DNA of 64,000 bases, taken from assembly GCF_004193175.1 (NCBI RefSeq), contig NZ_SAUH01000001.1, positions 5,737,501 through 5,801,500 of the forward strand. The letters are read 5' to 3'. The position numbers were made by a program, and so were the translations under genes. This stretch comes from Streptomyces sp. RFCAC02 (GTDB lineage: Bacteria; Actinomycetota; Actinomycetes; Streptomycetales; Streptomycetaceae). Below are positions 1 to 8,043 of this stretch, one piece after another. Position 1 is the first letter of the stretch. Every line of letters begins with the position of its first letter. The notes beneath the pieces were generated by a model that was not told the origin of the DNA, ran no database searches, and worked only from the letters and a program-made list of their open reading frames with translations.

Positions 1-35
1 GCCGTCGGGCGGGCGCGGAGCTGAGCCTGTGGGCG

Positions 36-83
36 GCGCCGTACGACGCGGGTCCGGCCGGCGGGCCCGCGCCGTACGACGCG
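36..83. repeat. 15-bp direct repeat downstream of rpsN paralogue
   Basis: The 15-mer GCGCCGTACGACGCG occurs at 36-50 and again at 69-83, in the short stretch after the leftward S14 gene stops. The GC-rich spacer GGCCGGCGGGCC is self-complementary, so the region may act as a transcription terminator for the L32-L28-S14 operon. Nothing else is visible in bases 1-87. Confidence 0.35.
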
Positions 84-87
84 CGGG

Positions 88-393
88 TCACCAGCTCGAC
101 TTGGTCACGCCGGGGAGTTCGCCCGCATGGGCCATGGTGCGGAGGTTGACCCGGGACAGGCCGAAGGTCCGCAGGTAGCCGCGGGGCCGGCCGTCGACGC
201 TGTCGCGGTTGCGGACGCGCGTGGCACTCGCGTCGCGCGGCTGGCGCTCCAGCTCCCGCCGCGCCGCGGCGCGCTCCTCGGGGGAGGTGCCGGGGGCGCG
301 GATGATCCGCTTCAGCTCGGCCCGCCGGGCCGCGTGGCGTGCGACGACGCCCTTCCGCTGCTCGTTCTTCGCGATCTTGCTCTTCTTGGCCAT
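88..393 (-). CDS. rpsN: 30S ribosomal protein S14, zinc-independent paralogue
   Basis: This encodes a 101-aa S14 protein of the long type, a component of the 30S subunit head. It starts [13 protein letters not shown] and ends near [21 protein letters not shown], typical of S14. It has no cysteine at all, so the CxxC zinc knuckle of the short zinc form is absent. It is the last gene of a leftward operon with L32 and L28 (10-nt gap to L28) and has a GAGGAG ribosome site upstream of its ATG. Families known in Streptomyces and Mycobacterium express such Zn-free copies when Zur is released under zinc starvation. The Zur-type box upstream of the operon supports the same role here. Confidence 0.95.
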   Translation of the reverse strand: MAKKSKIAKNEQRKGVVARHAARRAELKRIIRAPGTSPEERAAARRELERQPRDASATRVRNRDSVDGRPRGYLRTFGLSRVNLRTMAHAGELPGVTKSSW

Positions 394-403
394 GGGGCGC
401 TCC

Positions 404-640
404 TCAGACCTTCTCGCCGCGGGCGCGGATGCGGGCGACGGCGGCCTCGATGCCGATGCTGTCCACCGTCTTGATGGCCTGCGCGCTCAGCCGCAGCCGG
501 ACGTGCCGGCCCTCGCTCGGCAGCCAGTAGCGCTTGGACTGGATGTTGGGGTCGAACCGCCGCCGGGTACGGCGGTGGGAGTGGGAGATGCTGTTGCCGA
601 ACAGGGGCGCGCGGCCCGTGAGCTGGCAGTGGGCGGACAT
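404..640 (-). CDS. rpmB: 50S ribosomal protein L28, zinc-independent paralogue
   Basis: This is a 78-aa L28 of the large subunit, with the family signature [16 protein letters not shown] at about residues 19-34. Only one cysteine (residue 5) is present, so the paired CxxC motifs that bind zinc in the housekeeping copy are missing. It lies between the L32 and S14 genes, all leftward and closely spaced, and should be co-transcribed from the Zur-box promoter near 900. It probably replaces the zinc-containing L28 during zinc shortage and so frees zinc from ribosomes. Confidence 0.95.
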   Translation of the reverse strand: MSAHCQLTGRAPLFGNSISHSHRRTRRRFDPNIQSKRYWLPSEGRHVRLRLSAQAIKTVDSIGIEAAVARIRARGEKV

Positions 641-668
641 GGTGCTTCCTTCGGTCGTCGTCGCCGGG

Positions 669-833
669 TTACGGGGTCAGCAGGCCGCGCTGGTAGGCGC
701 GCACGAGGCTGCGGGGCACGAGGTGCCGCCGGCCGTCGACGACGATCGGCACCAGGTCGGGCGGCGTCGCCTTCCACTGGGCACGCCGGTGACGGGTGTT
801 GCTGCGGGACATGCGGCGCTTCGGTACGGCCAC
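669..833 (-). CDS. rpmF: 50S ribosomal protein L32, zinc-independent paralogue
   Basis: A 54-aa L32 starting with GTG: the sequence reads [22 protein letters not shown], the canonical L32 N-terminus, and fixes the start. A GGAGGG ribosome site lies 9 nt upstream. The C-terminal half ([20 protein letters not shown]) has no cysteines where zinc-binding L32 has two CxxC pairs. It is the first gene of the L32-L28-S14 operon and sits about 60 bp downstream of the Zur-type box at 892-910. The gene is easily missed because it is short and lies inside a longer open frame. Confidence 0.93.
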   Translation of the reverse strand: MAVPKRRMSRSNTRHRRAQWKATPPDLVPIVVDGRRHLVPRSLVRAYQRGLLTP

Positions 834-891
834 GGGGCGCCCTCCATCGGACACGGGACATCGCGGGCGGGCCGGCGGGCCCGCCCTTGAT

Positions 892-910
892 GAAAATGAT
901 TGCTGTTTTC
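892..910. promoter_or_regulatory. Zur-type operator, box 1
   Basis: GAAAATGATTGCTGTTTTC is a 19-bp imperfect inverted repeat (GAAAA...TTTTC arms). It closely matches five other boxes in this window upstream of zinc-starvation genes, and resembles the Zur box known in Streptomyces and mycobacteria. It lies between the L32 start (833) and the end of the epoxide hydrolase gene (944), so it can only control the leftward ribosomal operon. Confidence 0.8.
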
Positions 911-943
911 GTATCCTAACCCGCTCGCGCCCCGTGCGGCCGA

Positions 944-2179
944 TCAGGGCCTGCGGTCGCGGAAGGTGCGGCGCAGGTCGTCCACCCAGGCGCCGGGGTT
1001 CTCCCACGGGATGAAGTGCCCGCCGTGATCGTGGGCGTTGACGTTGACGTGGTTGAACCACGCGCCCTGCGGACCGGTCTCGAACGCCCGGACGCGCTCC
1101 TCGGCGGAGTGGATGCCGGGCGGGTTCTCGTACGCGACGAAGGTGAGGCCGACCGGGGCCTGCACGACCGGTGTGCGGTCGTGTGCCGGGGTCCAGGGGT
1201 AGCGGTTGGCGTTGGCGTAGTAGCGCATCGACGTGGCGATCGAGTTGTTCACCCAGTAGATCGTGGCGTGGGTGAGCAGGTCGTCCCTGGTGAAGACGGA
1301 CTCGATGGCGCCGCCGTTGTCGCTCCAGGCGTTCCAGCGCTCCAGCAGCCAGGCGAGCAGCCCGGCGGGCGAGTCGCTCAGCCCGTGGGCCAGGGTGGCG
1401 CCGTCGAGCATGTGCACGGTGAGGTGGGACGCCGAACGGCGGTCCAGCTCGACGATCCGGGCGCGGACGTCGGCGGGCTGGTCGTCGGTGAGGGGCCGGT
1501 TCCGCGCGAAGCTCCAGGCGCGGGGGCCGTTGAAGAAGTCGAGCGGCAGCCCGGAGCCGATGTGGATGCCGTACAGCTCGTCGGCGTACTTGTGGCCGAG
1601 CTGGCTGGAGACGATCCCGCCGATGTCGCAGCCCCCGGCGGCGTACTTCGCGTACCCGAGGGTCTCGGTCATCAGGGTGTGCCAGAGGTCCGCGACCTTC
1701 CAGAAGTTGACGTCGGGGAAGCCGGTGAGCGGGCCGGGGAAGCCGAAACCCGGCAGGGACGGCACGATGACGTCGAACGCGTCGGCCGGGTCGCCGCCGA
1801 ACGCCGCCGGGTCGGCGAGCGGACCGATCACCTTCGACCAGTGCCAGAACGTCCACGGCCAGCCGTGGGTGAGGATCAGCGGGATCGGACGGGGGCCGCG
1901 GCCCGGTTCGCGCATGAAGTGCACCGGCACGCCGGCGACGTCCACCCGGTAGTGCTCGTGGGCGTTGATGGCGGCCTCGGCCCTGCGCCAGTCGTAGCCG
2001 TCCCGCCAGTGGGCGACCAGCTCGCGCAGGTAGTCGGCGGGGACGCCGTAGGACCAGTCCTCGTTCCCCTCGTCCAGCGGCGGACGGGTCAGCGCGAGCC
2101 GGGCGCGCAGGTCGTCGAGCACCTCGTCGGCCACGTGGATCGGGGTGGGCTCCAGGGGGAAGGCGTGCGGAGCGGTCAT
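944..2179 (-). CDS. Epoxide hydrolase, EPHX1-like alpha/beta hydrolase
   Basis: A 411-aa protein with the epoxide-hydrolase N-terminal (EHN) region at about 1-110, followed by an alpha/beta-hydrolase core. The oxyanion-hole motif HGWP is at 105-108, the nucleophile elbow GGCDIGG puts the nucleophilic Asp at 185, and the catalytic His is in GGHF at 386-389. It should hydrolyse an epoxide to a diol, probably in the cytosol since no signal peptide is seen. The start MTAPHAF was chosen because the longer open frame upstream is arginine/proline shadow sequence and the family begins with this EHN segment. The substrate is unknown; neighbours do not indicate a pathway. Confidence 0.88.
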   Translation of the reverse strand: MTAPHAFPLEPTPIHVADEVLDDLRARLALTRPPLDEGNEDWSYGVPADYLRELVAHWRDGYDWRRAEAAINAHEHYRVDVAGVPVHFMREPGRGPRPIPLILTHGWPWTFWHWSKVIGPLADPAAFGGDPADAFDVIVPSLPGFGFPGPLTGFPDVNFWKVADLWHTLMTETLGYAKYAAGGCDIGGIVSSQLGHKYADELYGIHIGSGLPLDFFNGPRAWSFARNRPLTDDQPADVRARIVELDRRSASHLTVHMLDGATLAHGLSDSPAGLLAWLLERWNAWSDNGGAIESVFTRDDLLTHATIYWVNNSIATSMRYYANANRYPWTPAHDRTPVVQAPVGLTFVAYENPPGIHSAEERVRAFETGPQGAWFNHVNVNAHDHGGHFIPWENPGAWVDDLRRTFRDRRP

Positions 2180-2346
2180 CGCGTGGTTCCTCACGTGCAG
2201 GGGACGGCATCGTCGGTGTGGCGCCGGCAGCGGAGCCCGGCACGGAACACGGACGCGTCCCCGACCGCACTCCCGGCGGCCACGAGTCGGGGCCAGCATA
2301 TGCAGGGGCGGTTTCGGTGGTGCGCGGCGGCGGGGATGAGGGGGGA

Positions 2347-3327
2347 TCAGGACCCGTGGCCGGCAGCCGCGCCGGTCCAGCGGCGATGGGCGTCCATGTC
2401 CACGTTGCCGCCGCACACGACGGTGACGACGTGCCGGCCGGCGAAGCGCTCACGGTCCTCCAGCACCGCGGCGACGCCGAGCGCGGCCGACGGCTCCACG
2501 ACGAGCCCCGCGTGGTCGAGGAGCAGCCGCATGCCGGCGACGATCGACGCCTCCCGCACGAGCACGGCGTCGTCGGCGACCAGGAGCAGGTCGTCCAGGA
2601 CGGCCGGGATCGGACACCGGCCGGCGACGCCGTCGGCGATGGTGTCCGTCGGACCCGTCGTCACGACGCGCCGCCCGCGCCACGAGAGGGTCATCGCCGG
2701 CGCGCCGAGCGGCTGGACGCACACCACGTCGACCTCCGGCGCGAGGGACTTCAGCACGTGTCCCACTCCGGTGGCCAGCGCCCCGCCGCCGAGGGCGATC
2801 AGGACGGTGTCGAACGGGGCGGCGGACTCCGCCAGTTCCAGGCCGATGGTGGCGGCGCCCTCGCACGTCTCGATGTCGAGGCTGTCCTCGACGAGCCGGA
2901 CGCCGTCGCGGCGCGCGATGGCCGCCGCCCGCTCGCGGGCCGCCTCGTGGTCGCCGTCCACCAGGTCGAGCCGGGCGCCCAGCGCGCGGATGCGCTCCAG
3001 CTTGGCCGCCGTCGCGGAGCGGGACGCCACGACGGTGACCTCGATCCCGCGTCCGCGCCCGGACCAGGCGAGGGCCTGGCCGAGGTTGCCCGCGCTGGCG
3101 CACACCACCGCCCGGGGACCGTCCCCGGGCAGCAGGCTCGTGACCACCTCGGTGCCGCGTCCCTTGAAACTGCGGACGGGGTTGGCCGTCTCCAGCTTGA
3201 CGCTCACCGCGCAGCCGAGTTCCGGCTCCAGGGCCTCGCAGCGGTACAGCGGCGTGTCGAGGAACACCGGGTCGATCAGCCGGCGGGCCGCGCGGATCCG
3301 GTCGGTGTCGAGGCGCGTCTGCTGCAT
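2347..3327 (-). CDS. PLP-dependent threonine dehydratase-like enzyme
   Basis: A 326-aa fold-type II PLP enzyme of the serine/threonine dehydratase group. SFKGRG at 53-58 supplies the PLP lysine (K55), followed by a cofactor-binding loop [11 protein letters not shown] and a glycine-rich phosphate loop LGGGALATG. The family removes ammonia from L-threonine, L-serine or related hydroxyamino acids. Length fits the catabolic single-domain form without an ACT regulatory domain, so feedback inhibition is not expected. It lies 167 nt upstream of the epoxide hydrolase on the same strand. Substrate cannot be settled from sequence; a racemase-like or other beta-eliminating role is possible. Confidence 0.8.
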   Translation of the reverse strand: MQQTRLDTDRIRAARRLIDPVFLDTPLYRCEALEPELGCAVSVKLETANPVRSFKGRGTEVVTSLLPGDGPRAVVCASAGNLGQALAWSGRGRGIEVTVVASRSATAAKLERIRALGARLDLVDGDHEAARERAAAIARRDGVRLVEDSLDIETCEGAATIGLELAESAAPFDTVLIALGGGALATGVGHVLKSLAPEVDVVCVQPLGAPAMTLSWRGRRVVTTGPTDTIADGVAGRCPIPAVLDDLLLVADDAVLVREASIVAGMRLLLDHAGLVVEPSAALGVAAVLEDRERFAGRHVVTVVCGGNVDMDAHRRWTGAAAGHGS

Positions 3328-3535
3328 GGCACGGCAGCGTAGCGCCCAACGCGACCCGCAGCGCCGTGCGTTGTGCCCCCGGCGGCGGCCGAGCCGCGGG
3401 CGGGCGTGCGCCGGGGAGCGCACCCCGAGGACGTCGCGCTCTGCCTCCAACTCGACCGGTTCCCCTCCGCCATGGTGGCGGCCCCCGAGGACTCGCCCAT
3501 GGTGCTCGGGGCACACGGCGGGGACCCCGCGCCGG

Positions 3536-4723
3536 TCAGCGCCCCTCGACGACGAACGCCCTGATCGCCTCGACGGCGCCGCCGCGCGCCCACTCGGTGA
3601 AGGAGGAGGACAGCATCGGGATGCTGAGGGAACGGTGGCCGCGCAGCCGCCGCTCACCGATGCCCCGGTCGATGTCCCGCCGCCCCGCGCGGGCCACGTC
3701 CACGCTCTCACCCGCGACCACGACCGTGCGCACGGTGGTGAGCCCGGCGACGGCCGCCACGGTCGCGCCCAGTGCCCAGCCGGCCTCGCGGACGACGCCC
3801 GCGCACACCGCGTCGCCCTCGCGCGCCCCCCGCACGATCTCCTCCAGGGTGACCGGGCGGCGCAGCCCGTGGGACGCGGCGGCGAGCACCGACGCCGTCG
3901 AGAGGTACGCCGACACGCAGCCCCGGTGCCCGGCGGGGCACATCGGGCCGCCGGGGTCGAGTACGTGGTGGCTGAACTCGACGAGGTCGTCCTCCGTGGT
4001 CTCCACGATGCGGCCGTGCAGGCACAGGGCGTACCCGACGCCCGCGCCGACGGTGACCAGCGCGAAGTCCGAGAGGCCGCGGGCCACGCCGAACCAGCGC
4101 TGGCTGTGGGCGAGCGCCGAGACGTCGTTGCGGACCACGCAGGGGATGCCGATGGCGTCGTTCAGCACGGACTCGACGGGCACCCGGCGCCAGTCGAGGT
4201 ACGGCGCGTCGAACAGCGGGGACGGCGCGGGGCGGGCGCCGGCGGAGGGGTTCCCGCCCATGGTGAACCCCGCGGCGACCGGTGGCGCGCCGGTCCGGGC
4301 CAGCCGCTGCGCGAGCGCGCGGGCCTGACGGGCGACCGCGCCGGGCGTCCGTTCGCCGAGCGGTTCGCTGTGCTCGGCGACGACCTCGGCGCGCAGGTCC
4401 GTGATCACGCCGTGCATGTGGTCGGACGTCAGCTTCACGCCGAGGAAGTGGTGGTCGCGCGCGACGATGTCCAGCGGGCGCGTGGGGCGGCCGTTCACCG
4501 GGTCGTGGACGATGCCGCGCTCGACCAGGAGCCCCGAGCCGACCAGCGGTTTCGTCAGGCGGGTGAGGCTGCCGGTCGAGAGCCCCAGGGTGCGGGCCAG
4601 CGTCGTCCTGGTCAGGGGGCCGTTGACCAGGACTTCCCTGATGACGGGGCGGGCGGGGCGGGAGACGGCCTCCCACACCCCGATCGTCGGCCGGTCGCCG
4701 CCCGGGCTGGATACCGCGTGCAC
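3536..4723 (-). CDS. ROK-family transcriptional repressor
   Basis: A 395-aa sugar-responsive repressor: a winged helix-turn-helix at about 25-80 ([19 protein letters not shown]) followed by a ROK kinase-like domain. It faces away from a sugar ABC transporter operon starting at 4891 and probably represses it. The ROK zinc signature, normally CxCGxxGCxE, reads [10 protein letters not shown] here, so the second cysteine and the acidic residue are gone. Kinase activity is unlikely, as in most ROK repressors, but the incomplete zinc site is unusual even for them. The inducer is probably a sugar or oligosaccharide carried by the neighbouring transporter. Confidence 0.88.
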   Translation of the reverse strand: MHAVSSPGGDRPTIGVWEAVSRPARPVIREVLVNGPLTRTTLARTLGLSTGSLTRLTKPLVGSGLLVERGIVHDPVNGRPTRPLDIVARDHHFLGVKLTSDHMHGVITDLRAEVVAEHSEPLGERTPGAVARQARALAQRLARTGAPPVAAGFTMGGNPSAGARPAPSPLFDAPYLDWRRVPVESVLNDAIGIPCVVRNDVSALAHSQRWFGVARGLSDFALVTVGAGVGYALCLHGRIVETTEDDLVEFSHHVLDPGGPMCPAGHRGCVSAYLSTASVLAAASHGLRRPVTLEEIVRGAREGDAVCAGVVREAGWALGATVAAVAGLTTVRTVVVAGESVDVARAGRRDIDRGIGERRLRGHRSLSIPMLSSSFTEWARGGAVEAIRAFVVEGR

Positions 4724-4769
4724 CCGCGCAGCTTACCGGGAGCATCGAACAGCTCCACCGTGAAGCCTT

Positions 4770-4793
4770 GTTCCAACAGAGACGCACAACAAA
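4770..4793. promoter_or_regulatory. Possible ROK operator, TTGTT/AACAA inverted repeat
   Basis: In the 167-bp gap between the divergent ROK repressor and the transporter operon there is an A/T-rich inverted pair: TTGTTCCAACA followed by CACAACAAAC. ROK and related repressors usually bind such A/T-rich palindromes in otherwise GC-rich intergenic DNA. The assignment rests only on position and composition. Confidence 0.35.
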
Positions 4794-4855
4794 CACCGGA
4801 AAACCCAAAAAAGTTGCGGCACGACTGGTGACATGCGTCTCACCTCCACCTAACT

Positions 4856-4874
4856 TGGCTTCGGTCCGAAGCCA
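4856..4874. promoter_or_regulatory. Perfect palindrome just before the binding-protein gene
   Basis: TGGCTTCGG-T-CCGAAGCCA is a perfect 9-bp inverted repeat with a one-base centre. It ends one base before the ribosome site (AAGGGGAG) of the solute-binding protein gene. It could be a repressor operator in the leader, or a DNA palindrome that slows transcription; as RNA the one-base loop is too tight for a good hairpin without opening the central pairs. Confidence 0.5.
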
Positions 4875-4890
4875 GAAGGGGAGTCACCGC

Positions 4891-6180
4891 ATGCCCAATC
4901 GAAAAACCGTCCGCCCCGGGGTCCTGGTCGGCGCGGTGATGACACTCCTGCTGTCCGCCTGCTCGGGCGCCGGGGCGGGCGACGGCGCCGTGACGCTGGA
5001 CTACTGGTGCTGGAGCGCGTCCCAGGACGACAAGGTGGCCGCCTTCAACGCCGCCCACCCGGACATCCAGGTCCGCCACACCGACGCCGGGGGCGGCACC
5101 GACACGGCGACCAAGCTGCTCACCGCGAGCCGCGCGGGGAACGCCCCCGACATCGCCTGCGCCGAGTACCAGACGATTCCCGCCCTGATCGTCTCGGACG
5201 TGCTGGCCGACATCTCCGAATGGACCGGCCCGGTGGAGGACCAGTTCACCGACGAGGTCTGGCAGATGACCCGGTTCGACGGCCAGGTCTACGGCATCGC
5301 GCAGGACATCGGCCCCATGGTGATGGTCTACAACCGGGCGCGCTTCGAGGAACTCGGCATCGAGGTCCCCGCGACCTGGGAGGAGTTCGCCGAGGCGGCC
5401 GCCCAGGTGCGCGAGCGCGACCCGTCCGCCCATCTCGCCACCTTCGCCCCGGCCGAGTTCGGCAACTTCGCCGGCCTCGCCCAGCAGGCCGGCGCGTCCT
5501 GGTGGTCGGTGGAGGACCGGGAATGGACCGTCGGCATCGCCGACGAGCCCACCCTGCGCGTCGCCGAGTACTGGCAGGGGCTGGTCGACGACGACCTGGT
5601 CACGGCCGAGCCGCTGCTCACCCCGGAGTGGAACAACCGCCTCAACCGCGGCGACATCCTCACCTGGCCCTCGGCCCTGTGGGCGCCCGGCGTGCTGTAC
5701 GGGATCGCCGAGGGACAGGCGGGGGACTGGGCCATCGCACCGCTGCCCCGCTGGGAGGGGGACGACGACTCCGTGGCGCTCCAGGGCGGTACGGCCCTGA
5801 CCGTCACGAAGAACTCCGACCACCCCGAGGAGGCCGCCGAGTTCGCCATGTGGATGAACACCGACGAGACCGCCTACGAACTGGCGATCGCCGACGGCAT
5901 GTACCCGGCGTGCCTCGCCGGTCAGGCCGCCACCCGGGAGAATCCCCCGCCGCCCCTGGCGGGTGACCAGGCCGACTACTGGGACATCGCCACCGAGGCG
6001 GCGGCGAACACCGTCCCCGGCATCACCTGGGGCCCCAACGTCAGCACGGCGGCCGACGCGTTCACGGACGCCATGGCGGCGGCCGTCAGGAACGGCACCC
6101 CGCTGACCGACGCCATCCGCGACACGCAGCGCGCGGTGGTCGACGACATGGAACGCGTCGGCTTCGACGTGACCGAGTGA
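4891..6180 (+). CDS. Sugar ABC transporter, solute-binding lipoprotein
   Basis: A 429-aa extracellular solute-binding protein of the CUT1 (sugar) group. The N-terminal signal ends in the lipobox LSAC with the lipidated Cys at 24, so it is anchored to the outer face of the membrane. The mature part has the family's DYW...FNAAHPDIQV start and two-lobed length. The ATG at 4891 has a strong AAGGGGAG ribosome site and gives a complete signal peptide, unlike the upstream in-frame start. Two permease genes follow in the same direction, and a ROK repressor faces away. The carried sugar is not evident. Confidence 0.9.
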   Translation: MPNRKTVRPGVLVGAVMTLLLSACSGAGAGDGAVTLDYWCWSASQDDKVAAFNAAHPDIQVRHTDAGGGTDTATKLLTASRAGNAPDIACAEYQTIPALIVSDVLADISEWTGPVEDQFTDEVWQMTRFDGQVYGIAQDIGPMVMVYNRARFEELGIEVPATWEEFAEAAAQVRERDPSAHLATFAPAEFGNFAGLAQQAGASWWSVEDREWTVGIADEPTLRVAEYWQGLVDDDLVTAEPLLTPEWNNRLNRGDILTWPSALWAPGVLYGIAEGQAGDWAIAPLPRWEGDDDSVALQGGTALTVTKNSDHPEEAAEFAMWMNTDETAYELAIADGMYPACLAGQAATRENPPPPLAGDQADYWDIATEAAANTVPGITWGPNVSTAADAFTDAMAAAVRNGTPLTDAIRDTQRAVVDDMERVGFDVTE

Positions 6181-6223
6181 ACCCGGCGATCAGCTCCCGT
6201 CCCCCTCATCAGGCAGGCACACC

Positions 6224-7168
6224 ATGACTCCCACCACCCCGCCCCCGCGGCGGACCGCCGGCAGGCGCCGGGCCGCGACCCCCGTCGCCGCGCCCTGGCT
6301 GTTCCTGACGCCCGCGCTCCTCCTCTTCGTCGCCTTCATGGCCATCCCCATCGGCTACGCGCTGTGGCTCAGCGTCCAGGGGCTGCGCATCGTGGACGAG
6401 GGCATCTTCGGCATCAGGACCGAGGTGTTCGTCGGCCTGGCCAACTACCGGCAGATGCTCACCGACGCGGACTTCTGGACGGGCTTCGGACGGCTGGCGC
6501 TCTACGGCCTGATCGCCGTCCCCCTGACCCTCGGTCTCGCGCTGCTGTTCGCGCTGCTCCTGGACCACGGGGCCTCACGCGCCAAGCGGTTCTCCCGGAC
6601 CCTGATCTTCCTCCCGTACGCGGTCCCCGGCGTGATCGCGTCCCTGATGTGGGGCTTCATGTACCTGCCCTCCACCAGCCCGTTCAGCCACATCACCGAG
6701 CAACTGGGCCTCGACGCCATCCCGTTCCTCGACGCCGGGACCATCTACCCGTCGCTGGCGAACATCGCCGTCTGGGGCGGGGTCGGCTTCAACATGATCA
6801 TCATCTACACGTCGCTGCGCGGCATCCCGCCCGAGCTGTACGACGCCGCCCGCATCGACGGCTGCAGCGAGTGGCGGATCGCCTGGCGCATCAAGGTGCC
6901 GCTCGTCGCGCCCGCCCTGGTCCTCACCGGCCTCTTCGCCCTCATCGGCACCCTCCAGGTCTACGGCGAGCCGACCATGCTCAAGCCGATGACGACGGAG
7001 ATCTCCCAGACCTGGGTGCCGATGATGCAGATCTACCGCGACGGCTTCGTGCGCGACGACCTGCCGCTCGCGGCGGCCGGCTCGGTGATCCTGGCCGCCG
7101 GCACCCTGATCGTCTCGCTGGTCCTCCTCAAGGTCACCCAGCGCCGCGCCATCGGAGGCATCCAGTGA
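6224..7168 (+). CDS. Sugar ABC transporter permease, MalF type
   Basis: A 314-aa membrane protein with about six transmembrane helices and the inner-membrane EAA loop near 206-230 (ELYDAARIDGCSEWRIAWRI), which contacts the ATPase subunit. It starts 43 nt after the binding-protein gene and overlaps the next permease by 4 nt, so the three genes form one operon. No ATP-binding gene is present nearby. Streptomyces CUT1 sugar transporters commonly share the general ATPase MsiK encoded elsewhere, and I infer the same here. Confidence 0.9.
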   Translation: MTPTTPPPRRTAGRRRAATPVAAPWLFLTPALLLFVAFMAIPIGYALWLSVQGLRIVDEGIFGIRTEVFVGLANYRQMLTDADFWTGFGRLALYGLIAVPLTLGLALLFALLLDHGASRAKRFSRTLIFLPYAVPGVIASLMWGFMYLPSTSPFSHITEQLGLDAIPFLDAGTIYPSLANIAVWGGVGFNMIIIYTSLRGIPPELYDAARIDGCSEWRIAWRIKVPLVAPALVLTGLFALIGTLQVYGEPTMLKPMTTEISQTWVPMMQIYRDGFVRDDLPLAAAGSVILAAGTLIVSLVLLKVTQRRAIGGIQ

Positions 7169-8034
7169 CCGACACCGCGACGAATGCACGCGGACTGCTC
7201 CCGCACCAGCGCGCGAAGGTCGCGCCGACCGTCATCCTGCTGATCGGCGCCGCGTACTGCCTGGTGCCCCTGGCGTGGATCGTCGTCGCCGCGACGAAGT
7301 CCAACACGGAGCTGTTCTCGACCTTCACCTTCCGGCCGGGCACCGGCCTGTTCGACAACCTGCGCGACCTGTTCGCCCACGAGGACGGCGTGTTCGCCCG
7401 CTGGGCCGCGAACAGCCTCCTGTACGCGGGCGTCGGCGCCCTGCTGTGCACGCTGATATCGACGCTGGCCGGCTACGCGTTCTCCAAGTACCGCTTCCGC
7501 GGCCGGAACCCGCTCTTCGCCGTCATCCTCGCGGGCGTCCTCCTGCCCGGCATGACGCTCGCCATCCCGCAGTACATCATCATGGCCGAGGTGGGCATGG
7601 TGGGCAGCTACTGGTCCGTGCTCCTGCCCGGCCTGATCTCGCCGTTCGGCATCTACCTGGCCCGGGTCTACGCGGACGCCTCGGTGCCCGACTCGACCAT
7701 CGAGTCCGCCCGGATCGACGGCGCGAGCGAGTACCGCATCTTCACGTCCATCGGCCTGCCGATGATGTTCCCCGGCATGGTCACCATCTTCATGCTGCAG
7801 TTCGTCGGGAGCTGGAACAACTTCCTGCTCCCCTTCATCATGCTGTCCGACGAGAGCAAGTTCCCGATCAACCTCGGCCTCTACACCCTGCTCTCCAAGG
7901 GATCTGGCGAACCGTCGCTCTACAGCCTGGCCATTGTCGGCACCGCCGTCTCGGTCATCCCGCTCATCTGCCTGCTGCTGTTCCTCCAGCGGTTCTGGCG
8001 GCTCGACATGATCAGCGGCGGGCTCAAGGGCTGA
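7165..8034 (+). CDS. Sugar ABC transporter permease, MalG type
   Basis: A 289-aa partner permease with about six membrane helices and an EAA loop (ESARIDGASEYRIFTSIGLP). Translation starts at a GTG within the GTGA overlap with the stop of the first permease, so the two should be made in equal amounts. It closes the three-gene sugar uptake operon. The stop lies only 9 bp from the end of the convergent regulator gene at 8044, with no clear terminator between them. Confidence 0.9.
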   Translation: MTDTATNARGLLPHQRAKVAPTVILLIGAAYCLVPLAWIVVAATKSNTELFSTFTFRPGTGLFDNLRDLFAHEDGVFARWAANSLLYAGVGALLCTLISTLAGYAFSKYRFRGRNPLFAVILAGVLLPGMTLAIPQYIIMAEVGMVGSYWSVLLPGLISPFGIYLARVYADASVPDSTIESARIDGASEYRIFTSIGLPMMFPGMVTIFMLQFVGSWNNFLLPFIMLSDESKFPINLGLYTLLSKGSGEPSLYSLAIVGTAVSVIPLICLLLFLQRFWRLDMISGGLKG

Positions 8035-8043
8035 GGCACGCCG

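Noticed and set aside
887..917. Rightward promoter TTGATG-N19-TATCCT
   Set aside because: It resembles the L33 promoter arrangement, but no rightward gene follows. The similarity comes from the shared Zur box.
669..2453. 594-aa leftward frame covering the L32 gene
   Set aside because: Only its last 54 residues are real (L32). The rest is a shadow of the epoxide hydrolase gene.
1016..4831. 1271-aa rightward open frame
   Set aside because: It is antisense to the epoxide hydrolase, PLP enzyme and ROK genes, is rich in Arg, Gly, Pro and Val, and resembles no family. Such long shadow frames are normal at this GC content.
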